64,000 nt of DNA from Phycisphaerales bacterium UBA1161. GTDB taxonomy: Bacteria; Planctomycetota; Phycisphaerae; Tepidisphaerales; Tepidisphaeraceae. The notes under the pieces are model-generated. The model searched no databases. It was not told where the DNA came from and saw only the letters and a program-made list of their open reading frames with translations. Below are positions 8,460 through 18,598 of the stretch, piece by piece (within the stretch, counting starts at the first letter, position 1; each line of letters opens with the position of its first letter). The stretch is from positions 124,001-188,000 of the forward strand of contig DBZL01000055.1 of the NCBI GenBank assembly GCA_002311745.1. Reading direction: 5' to 3'. A program made the position numbers and the translations under genes.

Positions 8460-10060
8460 GCTACGCATTGTTATGGATCGAAGTGCTGATCAGTGCGCTT
8501 CTGTGGATGGCACTACTGGCCGCGTGCGTCGCCCGCTTCAAACGCCGTTGGGTGCGGGCGACCTTGATGTCGTTGGCTTCGGCATTGCCATTATTGTTTT
8601 TTGCCGCGTTGGTTTTCGCGGCGATCATGATTCGATTCAACGCCAAGGTGGAGAACAACTGGTTGGTGTATGCCACGGCCCTCTTCATCGGCGCAATCGC
8701 GGGCCTGGCGGTGATTCTAATTCGGGCGCGCCCGCGCGAAGCGGGCATGGCGCCCAGCGCGATGACCTGGCGGCGCGGGCCGCTGGCGGCGGCGTGGCTG
8801 GTGTCCATCGCGGTGACGGGAATGACGCTCTGGAACATGGACTTAGCCATTCGCGCTCGCGCCAACGTCCTTGCCGTTGAAGCCGATGCGCTGTGGCTGG
8901 CCACGAGTCCGGCCGTCCCATCGGACGCCCAGAACGCCGCGATTCTCTATGAAAAAGCATTTGCCCGATTACGCGACGACCCGCCAAGCGATGTGAACAA
9001 TCCTCCGACCGGAAGCAACTCGACGTTTGATCCGAGAGAGCCCGCGATGATTGCGTTCCTGGCGCGTCAGACCCCAACGCTGGCGCTTCTGCGGCGAGCC
9101 GCCAATATGCCGGCTTGTCGTTTCGATGAAGACTTAACGACTCCGGACATCCAGCAACTGCTGCCAGCGCTCAACGAAGAGCGCGAAGCGGCGAATGTTC
9201 TGGAACTGGACGCCCGCCATGAACTTGCCCAAGGGCATGTGTCCAACGCAATCGCCGATATTGATGCGGTCTTCAAGATGAGCCGCCATTTTGGTCAGCG
9301 GCCGCTGTTGGTTTCTGGATTGATCGCTATCGGCACTGACGCGGCGGCCGCTGTTTGGTTGCAGGAGGCCCTCCCGGCAGTGACCCGGCGGGAAGACATT
9401 GCCGCCCTGAATCTCCAAGCGCTGTCCCCGATCCGGCGGATATTCTGGCGAACGTTCCAAGGAGAGGAGCGATATGGATTAGGTCTGTTGAGCGGTGTGG
9501 GATATGAAGAATTCGGTCTCGCCGGCGCGGCTAACCAACCTGGCTCGCCTTTGGTGCGGGCCATTGGACACAGCCCCCTGTTCCGCGTGCTCCTTCTTCC
9601 CGACGTGCTCGATGGATACCTCCAGCTGATGGACGGGCTCAAGCGGGCGACGCTCGAACCCTATTTCAAGGCCAGGCAACAGCTTGTCGAGCTTGAAGAT
9701 TCATATAGTCCCAATGGGCCGCACAGGGGACTTTTCGTCGCGATCATGGCCCCGTCGATGACGCGAACCATTCAGATGGTCGCCCAAGCCGAGGCAACCG
9801 ACGCCTGCGCCGAAGTGGCCGTGGCCATGACGCGCTACCGCCTCGACCACGGCGCACTGCCGGCCAAGCTGGAGGACCTGGTGCCCGGTTATCTCGATGA
9901 AATTCCCCTCGATCCATTCGATGGCAAACCCCTGCGATTGGCGGTCAAGCAGGATCAGTGCATCATCTACAGCGTCGGCCCGGATGGCAAAGACGACGGC
10001 GGGATTCCACTTGATCCGCGTACCAACACTGGCGACGTGCCGTTTGTGCTGAAGAAATGA
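8456..10060 (+). CDS. Membrane-anchored hypothetical protein of the ECF operon
   Basis: About 534 residues, taking the ATG at 8456 because it overlaps the upstream stop as ATGA; an in-frame ATG at 8420 would give a longer overlap. Four hydrophobic segments occupy roughly residues 1-125, followed by a large soluble domain rich in helices. The C-terminus has the pattern YRLDHGALPAKLEDLVPGYL, then DPFDGKPLRL and YSVGPDGKDDGG, which occurs at the end of many planctomycete membrane proteins and resembles the exposed part of type II pseudopilins. No catalytic motif is recognised. It is probably the effector or target of the sigma/anti-sigma pair. Confidence 0.6.
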   Translation: MSYALLWIEVLISALLWMALLAACVARFKRRWVRATLMSLASALPLLFFAALVFAAIMIRFNAKVENNWLVYATALFIGAIAGLAVILIRARPREAGMAPSAMTWRRGPLAAAWLVSIAVTGMTLWNMDLAIRARANVLAVEADALWLATSPAVPSDAQNAAILYEKAFARLRDDPPSDVNNPPTGSNSTFDPREPAMIAFLARQTPTLALLRRAANMPACRFDEDLTTPDIQQLLPALNEEREAANVLELDARHELAQGHVSNAIADIDAVFKMSRHFGQRPLLVSGLIAIGTDAAAAVWLQEALPAVTRREDIAALNLQALSPIRRIFWRTFQGEERYGLGLLSGVGYEEFGLAGAANQPGSPLVRAIGHSPLFRVLLLPDVLDGYLQLMDGLKRATLEPYFKARQQLVELEDSYSPNGPHRGLFVAIMAPSMTRTIQMVAQAEATDACAEVAVAMTRYRLDHGALPAKLEDLVPGYLDEIPLDPFDGKPLRLAVKQDQCIIYSVGPDGKDDGGIPLDPRTNTGDVPFVLKK

Positions 10061-10082
10061 GCTGGTCCCATCGGAGAGCGAA

Positions 10083-10586
10083 GTGATCAGGCCCTGCACG
10101 CAAGCTGACTTCGAGGCCATCTGGCAAATCATCAACGATGCCGCCCAAGCCTACCAAGGCGTTATCCCGGCCGACCGCTGGCACGAGCCTTACATGTCGA
10201 AGGTCCAGTTGCAGCGCGAGATCGACGACGGCGTGCGGTTCTGGGGATTTGATTCAGACGATGGCCTGCTCGGCGTGATGGGCGTGCAGGACAAGGGCGA
10301 GGTGAATCTCATCCGTCACGCCTACGTCAAGACCGCTCATCGCCGCAAGGGCATCGGGGCGCAGCTTCTTGGCTTTCTCGAATCCCGCTGCGACAAGCCG
10401 ATCCTCGTCGGCACCTGGGCCGACGCCCGCTGGGCCGTGTCGTTCTATCAGAAGCACGGCTACCGGCTGCTCGGCACGCAAGAGAAGAACGCCCTGCTGC
10501 GAAAGTTCTGGTCGATCCCCCCGCGCCAAGTGGAAACCTCGGTCGTCCTGGCCAACGCGAAATGGCGAGGCGTTGGACGGCCCTAA
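10083..10586 (+). CDS. GNAT family N-acetyltransferase
   Basis: 167-residue acetyl-CoA-dependent acyltransferase. The acetyl-CoA pyrophosphate loop is HRRKGIGAQLL, preceded by the beta-4 strand VNLIRHAYVKT, and the late motif SFYQKHGYRLLGTQEK fits the family's C-terminal beta-alpha unit. The substrate cannot be told. It follows the ECF operon on the same strand, 22 bases after its last gene, and its stop overlaps the nuoA stop by four bases in convergent orientation. Confidence 0.8.
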   Translation: MIRPCTQADFEAIWQIINDAAQAYQGVIPADRWHEPYMSKVQLQREIDDGVRFWGFDSDDGLLGVMGVQDKGEVNLIRHAYVKTAHRRKGIGAQLLGFLESRCDKPILVGTWADARWAVSFYQKHGYRLLGTQEKNALLRKFWSIPPRQVETSVVLANAKWRGVGRP

Positions 10587-10987
10587 TCCCAGCGGAACAC
10601 GCCCTTGCCCCAGGCGTAGATGTAGGCCACCAGCAGGATCGCGATGAAGACGATCATGCCCATAAGCAGGATCAGGCCGTCGTGTCCGGTGCCTTCCTGC
10701 ACGTGCTTGGCGAAGATGCTGGCCCAGGGATAGAAAAAGACGATTTCCACGTCGAAGACCAGGAAGATCATGGCGACGATGTAGAAGCGGACATTGAATC
10801 GTCCCCGGGCGTCCCCGACGGGAACCATTCCGCTTTCGTAGGCCGCTTCCTTGCCCGGCCCCGTGCGCTTCGGGCCGATCCAGATCGACAGCGCGATATT
10901 GACCACGGCGAAGGCAAGGCCGATCAGGATCAGCAGCACCACCGGCGCCCAGGCGTGCACCGGCGATTCGGATTGAGCCACCAGCAT
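10583..10987 (-). CDS. nuoA: NADH-quinone oxidoreductase subunit A
   Basis: Membrane subunit of complex I with three predicted helices: one at VVLLILIGLAFAVVNIAL, one around the conserved FYIVAMIFLVFDVEIVFFYPW, and one at MIVFIAILLVAYIYAW. The family signature YESGMVPVG is present. I place the start at the ATG of MLVAQSESP (10987); an upstream in-frame ATG at 11068 would add 27 residues translated from a dispersed repeat (IRHSSFVIRHSA), which is very unlikely to be protein. nuoB lies 3.1 kb downstream on the same strand. Confidence 0.9.
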   Translation of the reverse strand: MLVAQSESPVHAWAPVVLLILIGLAFAVVNIALSIWIGPKRTGPGKEAAYESGMVPVGDARGRFNVRFYIVAMIFLVFDVEIVFFYPWASIFAKHVQEGTGHDGLILLMGMIVFIAILLVAYIYAWGKGVFRWD

Positions 10988-11033
10988 CGCCGGGAATCTA
11001 TTCGCCAATGGACAGAAACGCAACGGCGATGCT

Positions 11034-11160
11034 GAATGACGAATGACAAATGACGAATGACGAATCAAGCTCCAATAACCAATGAGCAGTGGCTGGGGGC
11101 GTATTTCGTCATTCGGTCATTCGAAATTGATTCGTCATTTATCATTTATCATTCGTCATT
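11034..11160. repeat. 'ATGACGAATGACAAATGACG' inverted repeat
   Basis: Arms 11035-11068 and 11127-11160 are inverted copies at 31 of 34 positions, separated by a 58-base centre. It fills the space between divergent nuoA and the glycosyltransferase gene and creates spurious upstream start codons for both. Confidence 0.8.
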
Positions 11161-11185
11161 TTCGTTTTTGGGTAAGATTATCTGC

Positions 11186-12466
11186 ATGGTGCTGGCGGCT
11201 CGCGAGATGAGAATCTGCTTGGTCGCCCAGAACGCGTCGCTGAAATTCGGCGGCGAGGCGAGTCTGCCGTGGCTCTGTTTCAAATATCTGCGCCAGCGCG
11301 GCGTGGACGTGCATCTGGTGGCGCACGGTCGCACCCGCCAGGAAGTGTTGGCCGGCTTCCCGGGCGACGCCGATCGCCTGCATTTCGCGCCAGAGACGAG
11401 GACCGACCGCCTGCTGTGGCGGATGGGGTCATGGCTGCCCGGAAAAATCGACGCGCAAACTTTCGGCACGGCCCGGCACGTCTTCAACCAGATGCTGCAG
11501 CGCCGCATCGTCCGCCGATTGATCGCCGGCCGCGGCATTCAGCTCGTGCACGAAATGACTCCCGTCTCGCCCAAGCAACTGAGCCTCATGTACGGCCTGG
11601 GTGTTCCGGTGCTGATCGGCCCGCTGGCGGGGGGGATGACCTACCCGCCGGCGTTTTCGTACCTGGAGCCGCGCGGCGCGCGAGCGGTGGAGGCGGCCGG
11701 AAGGGCCCTGGCGCATACGCTTAATCGCATCCTGCCCGGCAAACGCGACGCCGCGGGGCTGATCGTCGCCAACGACCAGGCCCGCGCGGCTTTGCCGCGC
11801 GGCGTGCGGGGGAAAATCTTCCACATCCCGGACGTCGGCGTTGATCTGCGCGTCTGGGACCAGCCGGGCGAGCCGCCAAAGCCGCAGGGCGGGCGGATCC
11901 GCCTGGTCTATCTCGGTCGATTGGCGGATTGGAAGGGCGTTGCATTTCTTTTGGAGGCGATGGCATCGGTCGTGAAACGAGCGGATTGCGTGCTGGAGAT
12001 CCTGGGCGACGGTGAAGAACGGGGGGCCCTGGAAGCGCAGGTTGGGCGATTGAATCTGTCCGACCGCGTGACGTTTTGCGGCTGGGTGACCGCGGACCAA
12101 GCGGCCCGGCGGCTGGGCGGCGCCGACATCTTTGTGATGCCCAGTCTGCACGAAGTCGGCGGCATCGCGATCTTGGAGGCGATGGCCGCCGGCCTGCCGG
12201 TGATCGTGACCGACTGGGGCGGGCCGGCCGTGCACGTGAGCGAGGATTGCGGCATCCGCGTCCGGCCGGATTCTCGCGACGGTTTTGTCGCCGGCCTGGC
12301 CGATGCGGTGCTTCGCCTGGCGCAATCCCCGGACCTGCGTCACCGCATGGGGCAGGCCGGCCGGCGGCGCGTCGCGGCGAATCTGTACGATTGGAACCAA
12401 AAAATCGATTCTCTGCTGGAAATCTACGCCCAGCTGATCGAAGATGCCGCGCGCACATGCAACTGA
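11186..12466 (+). CDS. Glycosyltransferase family 4 protein
   Basis: GT-B retaining glycosyltransferase, about 420 residues. The N-terminal half starts MRICLVAQNASLKFGGEASL (ATG at 11207; 11186 is the nearest alternative and both lie beyond the repeat). The C-terminal nucleotide-sugar domain shows LVYLGRLADWKGVAFLLEA and the EX7E-type region HEVGGIAILEAMAAGLPVI. The segment PLAGGMTYPPAF is typical of GT4 enzymes acting on lipid-linked glycans. Donor and acceptor are unknown. Its stop overlaps the start of the following membrane protein gene by ten bases. Confidence 0.85.
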   Translation: MVLAAREMRICLVAQNASLKFGGEASLPWLCFKYLRQRGVDVHLVAHGRTRQEVLAGFPGDADRLHFAPETRTDRLLWRMGSWLPGKIDAQTFGTARHVFNQMLQRRIVRRLIAGRGIQLVHEMTPVSPKQLSLMYGLGVPVLIGPLAGGMTYPPAFSYLEPRGARAVEAAGRALAHTLNRILPGKRDAAGLIVANDQARAALPRGVRGKIFHIPDVGVDLRVWDQPGEPPKPQGGRIRLVYLGRLADWKGVAFLLEAMASVVKRADCVLEILGDGEERGALEAQVGRLNLSDRVTFCGWVTADQAARRLGGADIFVMPSLHEVGGIAILEAMAAGLPVIVTDWGGPAVHVSEDCGIRVRPDSRDGFVAGLADAVLRLAQSPDLRHRMGQAGRRRVAANLYDWNQKIDSLLEIYAQLIEDAARTCN

Positions 12467-13038
12467 TCGACGAGCTCAGCGGCCGGCGGGCCACGCGCTG
12501 GCGCGAATACGCTTTTTTGCTCCTGTGCGTCGCCGTGGCCATCGCCTACGGAATCGTCAACGACCAGATCACCTCGCGCATTTCGTGGGAGTATTTCTAT
12601 TACGGCAAGGAATTGGCGCCGATCCTCGGCCCGCAAACTCCGCCGGACGCGGGGGCGCTGCACTGGCAGGCGGTCCGCATCGGCGCGGAAGCGACGTGGG
12701 CGGCCGGGCTGATCGCCGGCGTCGCGATGTTGCTGGCCAACAATCCGCACCCGGGCCGCACGCAGCTTCGATTTTTCGCTCTGCTTGCCCGCTTGCCGCT
12801 GTTCATTCTCATCGTCGCCGCCACCGCCGTTTTGCTGGGCATCGCCGGGCGTTTCTTTCTGTTGAACTGGATCAGCCAGGATTTCCGTGACTTGGCCAGG
12901 TACAACCTGTGGCGTCCCCGCCGATTTATGACCGTGTACGGCATTCACTTGGGCGGCTATGTCGGCGGGCTATTGGGGATCGTCTACGGCGTTTGGAGCA
13001 TTCGCCGCCGGCGCCGTCGCGATGCTACGGTTTCTTGA
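12457..13038 (+). CDS. Hypothetical polytopic membrane protein
   Basis: 193 residues from the ATG at 12457, which overlaps the glycosyltransferase stop. Four hydrophobic segments are visible: AFLLLCVAVAIAYGIV, TWAAGLIAGVAMLLA, FILIVAATAVLLGIAGRFF and GGYVGGLLGIVYGVW, ending in an Arg-rich cytoplasmic tail. No family is recognised. Coupling to the glycosyltransferase suggests a role in handling its lipid-linked product, which is a guess from context only. Confidence 0.65.
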   Translation: MQLIDELSGRRATRWREYAFLLLCVAVAIAYGIVNDQITSRISWEYFYYGKELAPILGPQTPPDAGALHWQAVRIGAEATWAAGLIAGVAMLLANNPHPGRTQLRFFALLARLPLFILIVAATAVLLGIAGRFFLLNWISQDFRDLARYNLWRPRRFMTVYGIHLGGYVGGLLGIVYGVWSIRRRRRRDATVS

Positions 13039-13069
13039 CACGCGTGGCGGCGTTTCGATACTCGTCGGC

Positions 13070-14218
13070 GTGAAACGAGTTTTCCCCGCAATCGCCATTG
13101 CCGTGCTGCTCTTGCCGGGCTGCAAAAGCGAGCAACCGGTGCCCGGCGCCGAATCCGCCGGGCAGCTTCCACCCATGGACAACGAGGTGGTGGCCACGGT
13201 TCGCGGCGAGGCCGTCACCCTCAAGGACCTTCAGCCCGTGCTCCTGCAAGCCTACGGCTTGAACGTGCTGCTGGCGATCGTGCAGCGCGATTTGGCCAAG
13301 CACGAGGCCGCCCAACTGCACATCGTCGTCACGCCCCAGGACGTGGACCAAGAGAGGACGTTGACCCTGGTGGCGCTGAAGAAAGCGGCCCTGCGGATGC
13401 AGGATGTGGCTGCCACGACGCAGCCGGATGAAGAGGATTTGAACGCCCAGGAAACTCAGCAGCTTTTGGATCAAGTGCTTGCCCAGCAGCGCATGAGCCG
13501 CGCGGAATTCGACATCGTCATGGAGACCAACGCCTACCTGCGCAAGATGGCCGAGCCGCAGGTGACCGCGCAGATGACCGAGCAGGCGGTGCGCAACCAG
13601 TTCAACGTGACTTATGGCGAGAAGGTGCTCGTGCATTACATCGTCTGCGGCAACATGGAAGAAGTGGCCCAGGTTCGGCGGGAGTTGGCGGCGGGCAAGA
13701 GTTTTGAGGATGTCGCCCGCGCCCGCAGCCGCGACCGTGCCTCGGCCGCCACGGGCGGCGAACTCCCCCCCTTCACGTTGCAGGACAACCGCTTCCCGCC
13801 GGAATTCCGCCAGGTGGCGTTTCTGCTCAAAAAAGGGCAGGTCTCGGACCCGGTTCAGATCAAGCAGTACATTTACATCGTCAAACTCGTGGATCGCATC
13901 CCGCCCGAGCATGCCAAGTTTGAGGATTATCGCGACGCGGTGCGGCGCGACCTGTACCAGCAGAGCGTGCAGGCGGCCATGGCCGTCATGCGCCAACGGC
14001 TGGGGCAAATGGCCCTGGAATCGCTCAGCATCAAGGACCCGGTGCTCCGCGAGCAGTGGGAAGAGCGCGTGGCCCGGAAGGATGGGCAAATTCGCGACAT
14101 GCAGGAAATCCGCCACCATCTGGACCGAGAGCACGCACCGCCGACGACTTTGCCCGCTTTTGAAGCTCCAGGCGGGCCGGCGGCGCCACCGGCGACGCAG
14201 CCGGCCACGGCGCCGTGA
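13070..14218 (+). CDS. Lipoprotein peptidyl-prolyl isomerase, parvulin/SurA type
   Basis: Periplasmic foldase-like protein. A GTG at 13070 gives a clean lipoprotein signal, VKRVFPAIAIAVLLLPGC, directly followed by KSEQ; an ATG at 13022 is the alternative and 12959 would overlap the upstream gene. Residues about 70-180 form a SurA-like helical N-terminal domain. The rotamase domain follows (VLVHYIVCGNMEEVAQVRRE, then AATGGELPPF and KKGQVSDPVQ). The tail is Pro/Ala/Thr-rich (PATQPATAP), as is common for envelope proteins in this group. It probably assists outer-membrane protein folding. Confidence 0.8.
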   Translation: MKRVFPAIAIAVLLLPGCKSEQPVPGAESAGQLPPMDNEVVATVRGEAVTLKDLQPVLLQAYGLNVLLAIVQRDLAKHEAAQLHIVVTPQDVDQERTLTLVALKKAALRMQDVAATTQPDEEDLNAQETQQLLDQVLAQQRMSRAEFDIVMETNAYLRKMAEPQVTAQMTEQAVRNQFNVTYGEKVLVHYIVCGNMEEVAQVRRELAAGKSFEDVARARSRDRASAATGGELPPFTLQDNRFPPEFRQVAFLLKKGQVSDPVQIKQYIYIVKLVDRIPPEHAKFEDYRDAVRRDLYQQSVQAAMAVMRQRLGQMALESLSIKDPVLREQWEERVARKDGQIRDMQEIRHHLDREHAPPTTLPAFEAPGGPAAPPATQPATAP

Positions 14219-14272
14219 CGGCGCCGCATCGTTCCCCACAATCCCCTTTTCTCCGTTACAATTGAGGCCGTT

Positions 14273-15508
14273 ATGAACCAGACACCTTTCAAAGTTGACG
14301 TTTCGCCGCGCATCGCCCGTTTGCCGCCGTACCTCTTTGGCCGCATCAACAAGATGAAGTACGAAAAGCGCGTCGCGGGCATCGACATCATCGATCTGGG
14401 CATGGGCAATCCCACCGATCCGACGCCCGAGTCGGTCGTGCGGAAATTGGCCGAGGCCGCCCGCGACCCGCGCAATCACCGCTACAGCGTGAGCAACGGC
14501 GTCATCGGCCTGCGCAGGGAAGTGGCCAAAAAATATCGCCAGAAATATGGCGTTGAACTCGATCCGGAAACCGAGGTGATCGCCACCATCGGTTCCAAGG
14601 AAGGCTTCGCGCACCTGTGCCTGGCGCTGCTGGGTCCGGGCGACACGGCGATCGTGCCCGACCCGGCGTTTCCCATCCACATCTACGCCGTGGCCATGGC
14701 CGGCGCCAACGTCATCCGCGTGCCCCTGGGCAACGACCAGGCGTTCCTCGACCGCATCGAGAAAATGATCGAGGGGCTTTACCCCACGCCCAAGCTGCTG
14801 ATTTTGAACTATCCGCACAACCCCACCGCCGTGACCATCGAGCCCGGTTTTTGGGAGCGGGCCATCGCCATGTGCCGGCGCCGCGGGATCATGATCATCA
14901 GCGACCTGGCCTACGGGGAAATCTGTTTCGATGGCTACCAGGCCCCCAGCTTACTGGCTGCCCAGGGGGCCAAGGATTTGGGCGTGGAATTCACCACCAT
15001 GTCCAAGAGCTACAACATGGCCGGCTGGCGCATCGGCTACTGCGCCGGCAACGCCGAGATGGTCAAGGCCCTGGCGACGATCAAGGGATATTACGACTAC
15101 GGCATTTTTGCTCCCATCCAGATCGCCAGCATCATCGCCATGCGCGAGCACGCCGACGCCCCGATCGAGCAGAGCAAGATTTACCAGCACCGCCGCGACG
15201 TGGTCTGCCGCGGCCTGGACCGCCTGGGCTGGACCTACGAAAAGCCGCGGGCCAGCATGTTCGTCTGGGCCCGCATCAAGGACGAGCATCTCAAGGGGCA
15301 GGGCTCGATCGATTTTTGTCTGCGCATGATGGACGAAGCGCAGGTGGCGTTGTCTCCCGGCCGCGCCTTCGGCGAGAGCGGCGAGAATTGCGTCCGCATC
15401 GCCCTGGTGGAAAACGACCAGCGGCTCAAGCAGGCGATGTCCAACCTGGATCGGGCCCTGAATCCCCGGCAACCGAAGCCGAAACGGCAGAAGACGGCGA
15501 CGGCTTAA
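14273..15508 (+). CDS. alaC: PLP-dependent aminotransferase, AlaC-like
   Basis: 411-residue fold-type I aminotransferase, most like the glutamate-pyruvate transaminases AlaC/AlaA that make alanine from pyruvate. Lys245 in TTMSKSYNMAGWRIGY binds PLP. NYPHNPT (Asn183) and ISDLAYGE (Asp211, Tyr214) complete the cofactor pocket, and Arg253 or the C-terminal RIALVEN Arg binds the substrate carboxylate. Full length; the tail is Lys-rich. It stands alone on the plus strand. LL-diaminopimelate aminotransferase is a related alternative. Confidence 0.8.
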   Translation: MNQTPFKVDVSPRIARLPPYLFGRINKMKYEKRVAGIDIIDLGMGNPTDPTPESVVRKLAEAARDPRNHRYSVSNGVIGLRREVAKKYRQKYGVELDPETEVIATIGSKEGFAHLCLALLGPGDTAIVPDPAFPIHIYAVAMAGANVIRVPLGNDQAFLDRIEKMIEGLYPTPKLLILNYPHNPTAVTIEPGFWERAIAMCRRRGIMIISDLAYGEICFDGYQAPSLLAAQGAKDLGVEFTTMSKSYNMAGWRIGYCAGNAEMVKALATIKGYYDYGIFAPIQIASIIAMREHADAPIEQSKIYQHRRDVVCRGLDRLGWTYEKPRASMFVWARIKDEHLKGQGSIDFCLRMMDEAQVALSPGRAFGESGENCVRIALVENDQRLKQAMSNLDRALNPRQPKPKRQKTATA

Positions 15509-15584
15509 GCGCATTTCTTCATCCGGAGATCGCGCCTCATCGGGAAATGCTCGCAATAAGAAAGGGGAAAGGACCCTTTTGGCC

Positions 15585-16145
15585 ATGCAGCCCGACACCG
15601 ATAAGCGACGGAACGGCTTTGCCCAAATCTACGCCCAACTGTTTCGCGATTTTCGGGACAAACCGATTCGAATCCTGGAGATCGGCGTCTTGAAAGGCGG
15701 ATCGCTGTGGCTCTGGACGGAGTTATTCCCCCATCCGGAAACGCTCGTGGTGGGAATCGATCTGGAGATTCCAGAGGATCCGCTTCCGGCAAACGCCAAG
15801 GTCCATGTATGCGACCAGAATGATCCCGCGGGCCTGCAGCGGATCGTGGCGCAGTATGGCCCCTTCGATCTGATTTTCGACGACGGCTGTCATTTCACCA
15901 AGGAAACCCGACTCTGCTTCGAGACGCTGTTCTCGTCGGTGAAAGATAACGGCTATTACATTATCGAGGATTGGGCCGTGGGCTATTGGGACGATCGTGA
16001 TGTCCGGTATCGCGGCATGGTGGAGGTCGTCACCGAGATTATGCAGCAAGCCCCGGCCAAGTCGATCGATGCATTTTTGATCGCGCTGAACCCCGGCCGG
16101 ACGTACGCCGTGTTTCGCAAGGGGACCACGGGTTGGAAACACTGA
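15585..16145 (+). CDS. SAM-dependent methyltransferase, MycE/cephalosporin-hydroxylase-like fold
   Basis: 186 residues from the ATG at 15585; a TTG two codons upstream, nearer to the AAGGA site, is equally possible. The SAM motif is ILEIGVLKGGSLWLW, then GIDLEIPED for the acidic ribose contact and DLIFDDGCHFTKET, the metal-type motif of sugar O-methyltransferases such as those in macrolide and tetracenomycin pathways. YYIIEDWAVGYW closes the core. It most likely methylates a sugar or glycan. It lies before the CHAD gene in convergent orientation. Confidence 0.7.
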   Translation: MQPDTDKRRNGFAQIYAQLFRDFRDKPIRILEIGVLKGGSLWLWTELFPHPETLVVGIDLEIPEDPLPANAKVHVCDQNDPAGLQRIVAQYGPFDLIFDDGCHFTKETRLCFETLFSSVKDNGYYIIEDWAVGYWDDRDVRYRGMVEVVTEIMQQAPAKSIDAFLIALNPGRTYAVFRKGTTGWKH

Positions 16146-16166
16146 CGCGCGGCGCTGGCCGCGTGA

Positions 16167-17165
16167 TTACGCCGCCGGGGCATCGGTGGGCAGAGGGGGC
16201 GAAGCCGGGGGTTCCGAGAGCTTTTCAAGCTGGATACTCTCGGCCGCGGTGGTTTTCCGCTGCTCGACCGGCGGCGCCTCGACGACGATGCGCGTCAGGG
16301 GAAAGGCGCGGCGAATCCCCTCGCATAATTGCCCGCTGCGCGGCTTCCACCATTCGGCGGCCTTGCTCAACTGCGTCCGGGCCTTGCGAAGATTGGACTG
16401 CGAAAGACTCAGAATCTGCTCGGCGAGTTGCGGATGGTGCAGGGCCAGATCGCTATCAACGATTTCGCAAAGCATCCGCTCGCTGAGGACGACGTAGTCG
16501 TGCCAGAGTCCCAGGGCGTCCTGGATTCGCTTGAACAGGGTGGTGACTTCCCGCGGCAGGGGCAGGCCGTGGGCTTTGGCCATCTCCAGAGTGTAGCGCA
16601 GCGATTTGCCGGCGATGCGCCAAGCGTGCGGATCGTTCTTGCCCAGCGAGGCGGCCTGCTCCGCGAAGGCGTCGAGCTGGAGATGCACCGACTCGGCCAG
16701 CAGGTATTCGATCGCGTCGCGGGCCTCGGCGATCTCCTGCCGCAAGCCCCACCACGAGCCGAGCCGCGCCAGCATCCGCGGCGCAGGAGCCTGCTTTTGC
16801 GCGGCGGCGACCGCGGCGGCGCGGCACTCGGAAAGACGATTCTTCAGCCAATCCACCGCGGCCTTGGATTTGGCGTCCCTGACCTTACCGAGATGTTGCA
16901 GCATGACATCCAGATCGCGCAGCGGCCCAAGCTGTCTGCGTAGGCGGCGCGTGACGCGGTCGAACGGTTTTCGGCAGCGGGCGGAGACGACCGAATCCAG
17001 AAGCTGCGTTGCCGCCTTTAGACGGCGGGTTGCCACGCGGGCATCGTGCACCACATCGACGTCCTGGCCCTTCAGGGCGGGCGGGATCAATTTGCGCAGG
17101 TCCTCGACCAAGGTGTCGAGGTATTTGAGCAGCGGGAAATTCGGTGCGGTTATCATCCGCGGCAT
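16167..17165 (-). CDS. CHAD domain protein
   Basis: 332-residue all-helical protein with conserved histidines and basic residues that in this family bind polyphosphate. The signatures VHDARVATRRLKAATQLL (residues about 39-56) and HAWRIAGKSLRYTLEMAK (about 180-197) are the two halves of the domain. A Pro-rich tail follows (EPPASPPLPTDAPAA). No CYTH phosphatase domain is fused. It is divergent from lpxC-fabZ, about 100 bases away. The physiological role cannot be told from the sequence. Confidence 0.8.
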   Translation of the reverse strand: MPRMITAPNFPLLKYLDTLVEDLRKLIPPALKGQDVDVVHDARVATRRLKAATQLLDSVVSARCRKPFDRVTRRLRRQLGPLRDLDVMLQHLGKVRDAKSKAAVDWLKNRLSECRAAAVAAAQKQAPAPRMLARLGSWWGLRQEIAEARDAIEYLLAESVHLQLDAFAEQAASLGKNDPHAWRIAGKSLRYTLEMAKAHGLPLPREVTTLFKRIQDALGLWHDYVVLSERMLCEIVDSDLALHHPQLAEQILSLSQSNLRKARTQLSKAAEWWKPRSGQLCEGIRRAFPLTRIVVEAPPVEQRKTTAAESIQLEKLSEPPASPPLPTDAPAA

Positions 17166-17210
17166 TGTAACGGACTTGGGCCTTGGGCCGGAAAACCTTC
17201 TGCGGTTAGC

Positions 17211-17238
17211 TTCATGTTTGTTGGGAATTCGATATAAT
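17211..17238 (+). promoter_or_regulatory. Candidate sigma-70-type promoter for lpxC-fabZ
   Basis: TATAAT at 17233-17238 is a perfect -10 hexamer; TTCATG at 17211-17216 is a weak -35 with a 16-base spacer. It lies about 30 bases before the ATG of lpxC-fabZ. Confidence 0.45.
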
Positions 17239-17268
17239 TAGGGGTTCTCCGAAGGATGCGAACCCGAA

Positions 17269-18597
<1,329 letters not shown>

Positions 18598-18598
18598 G

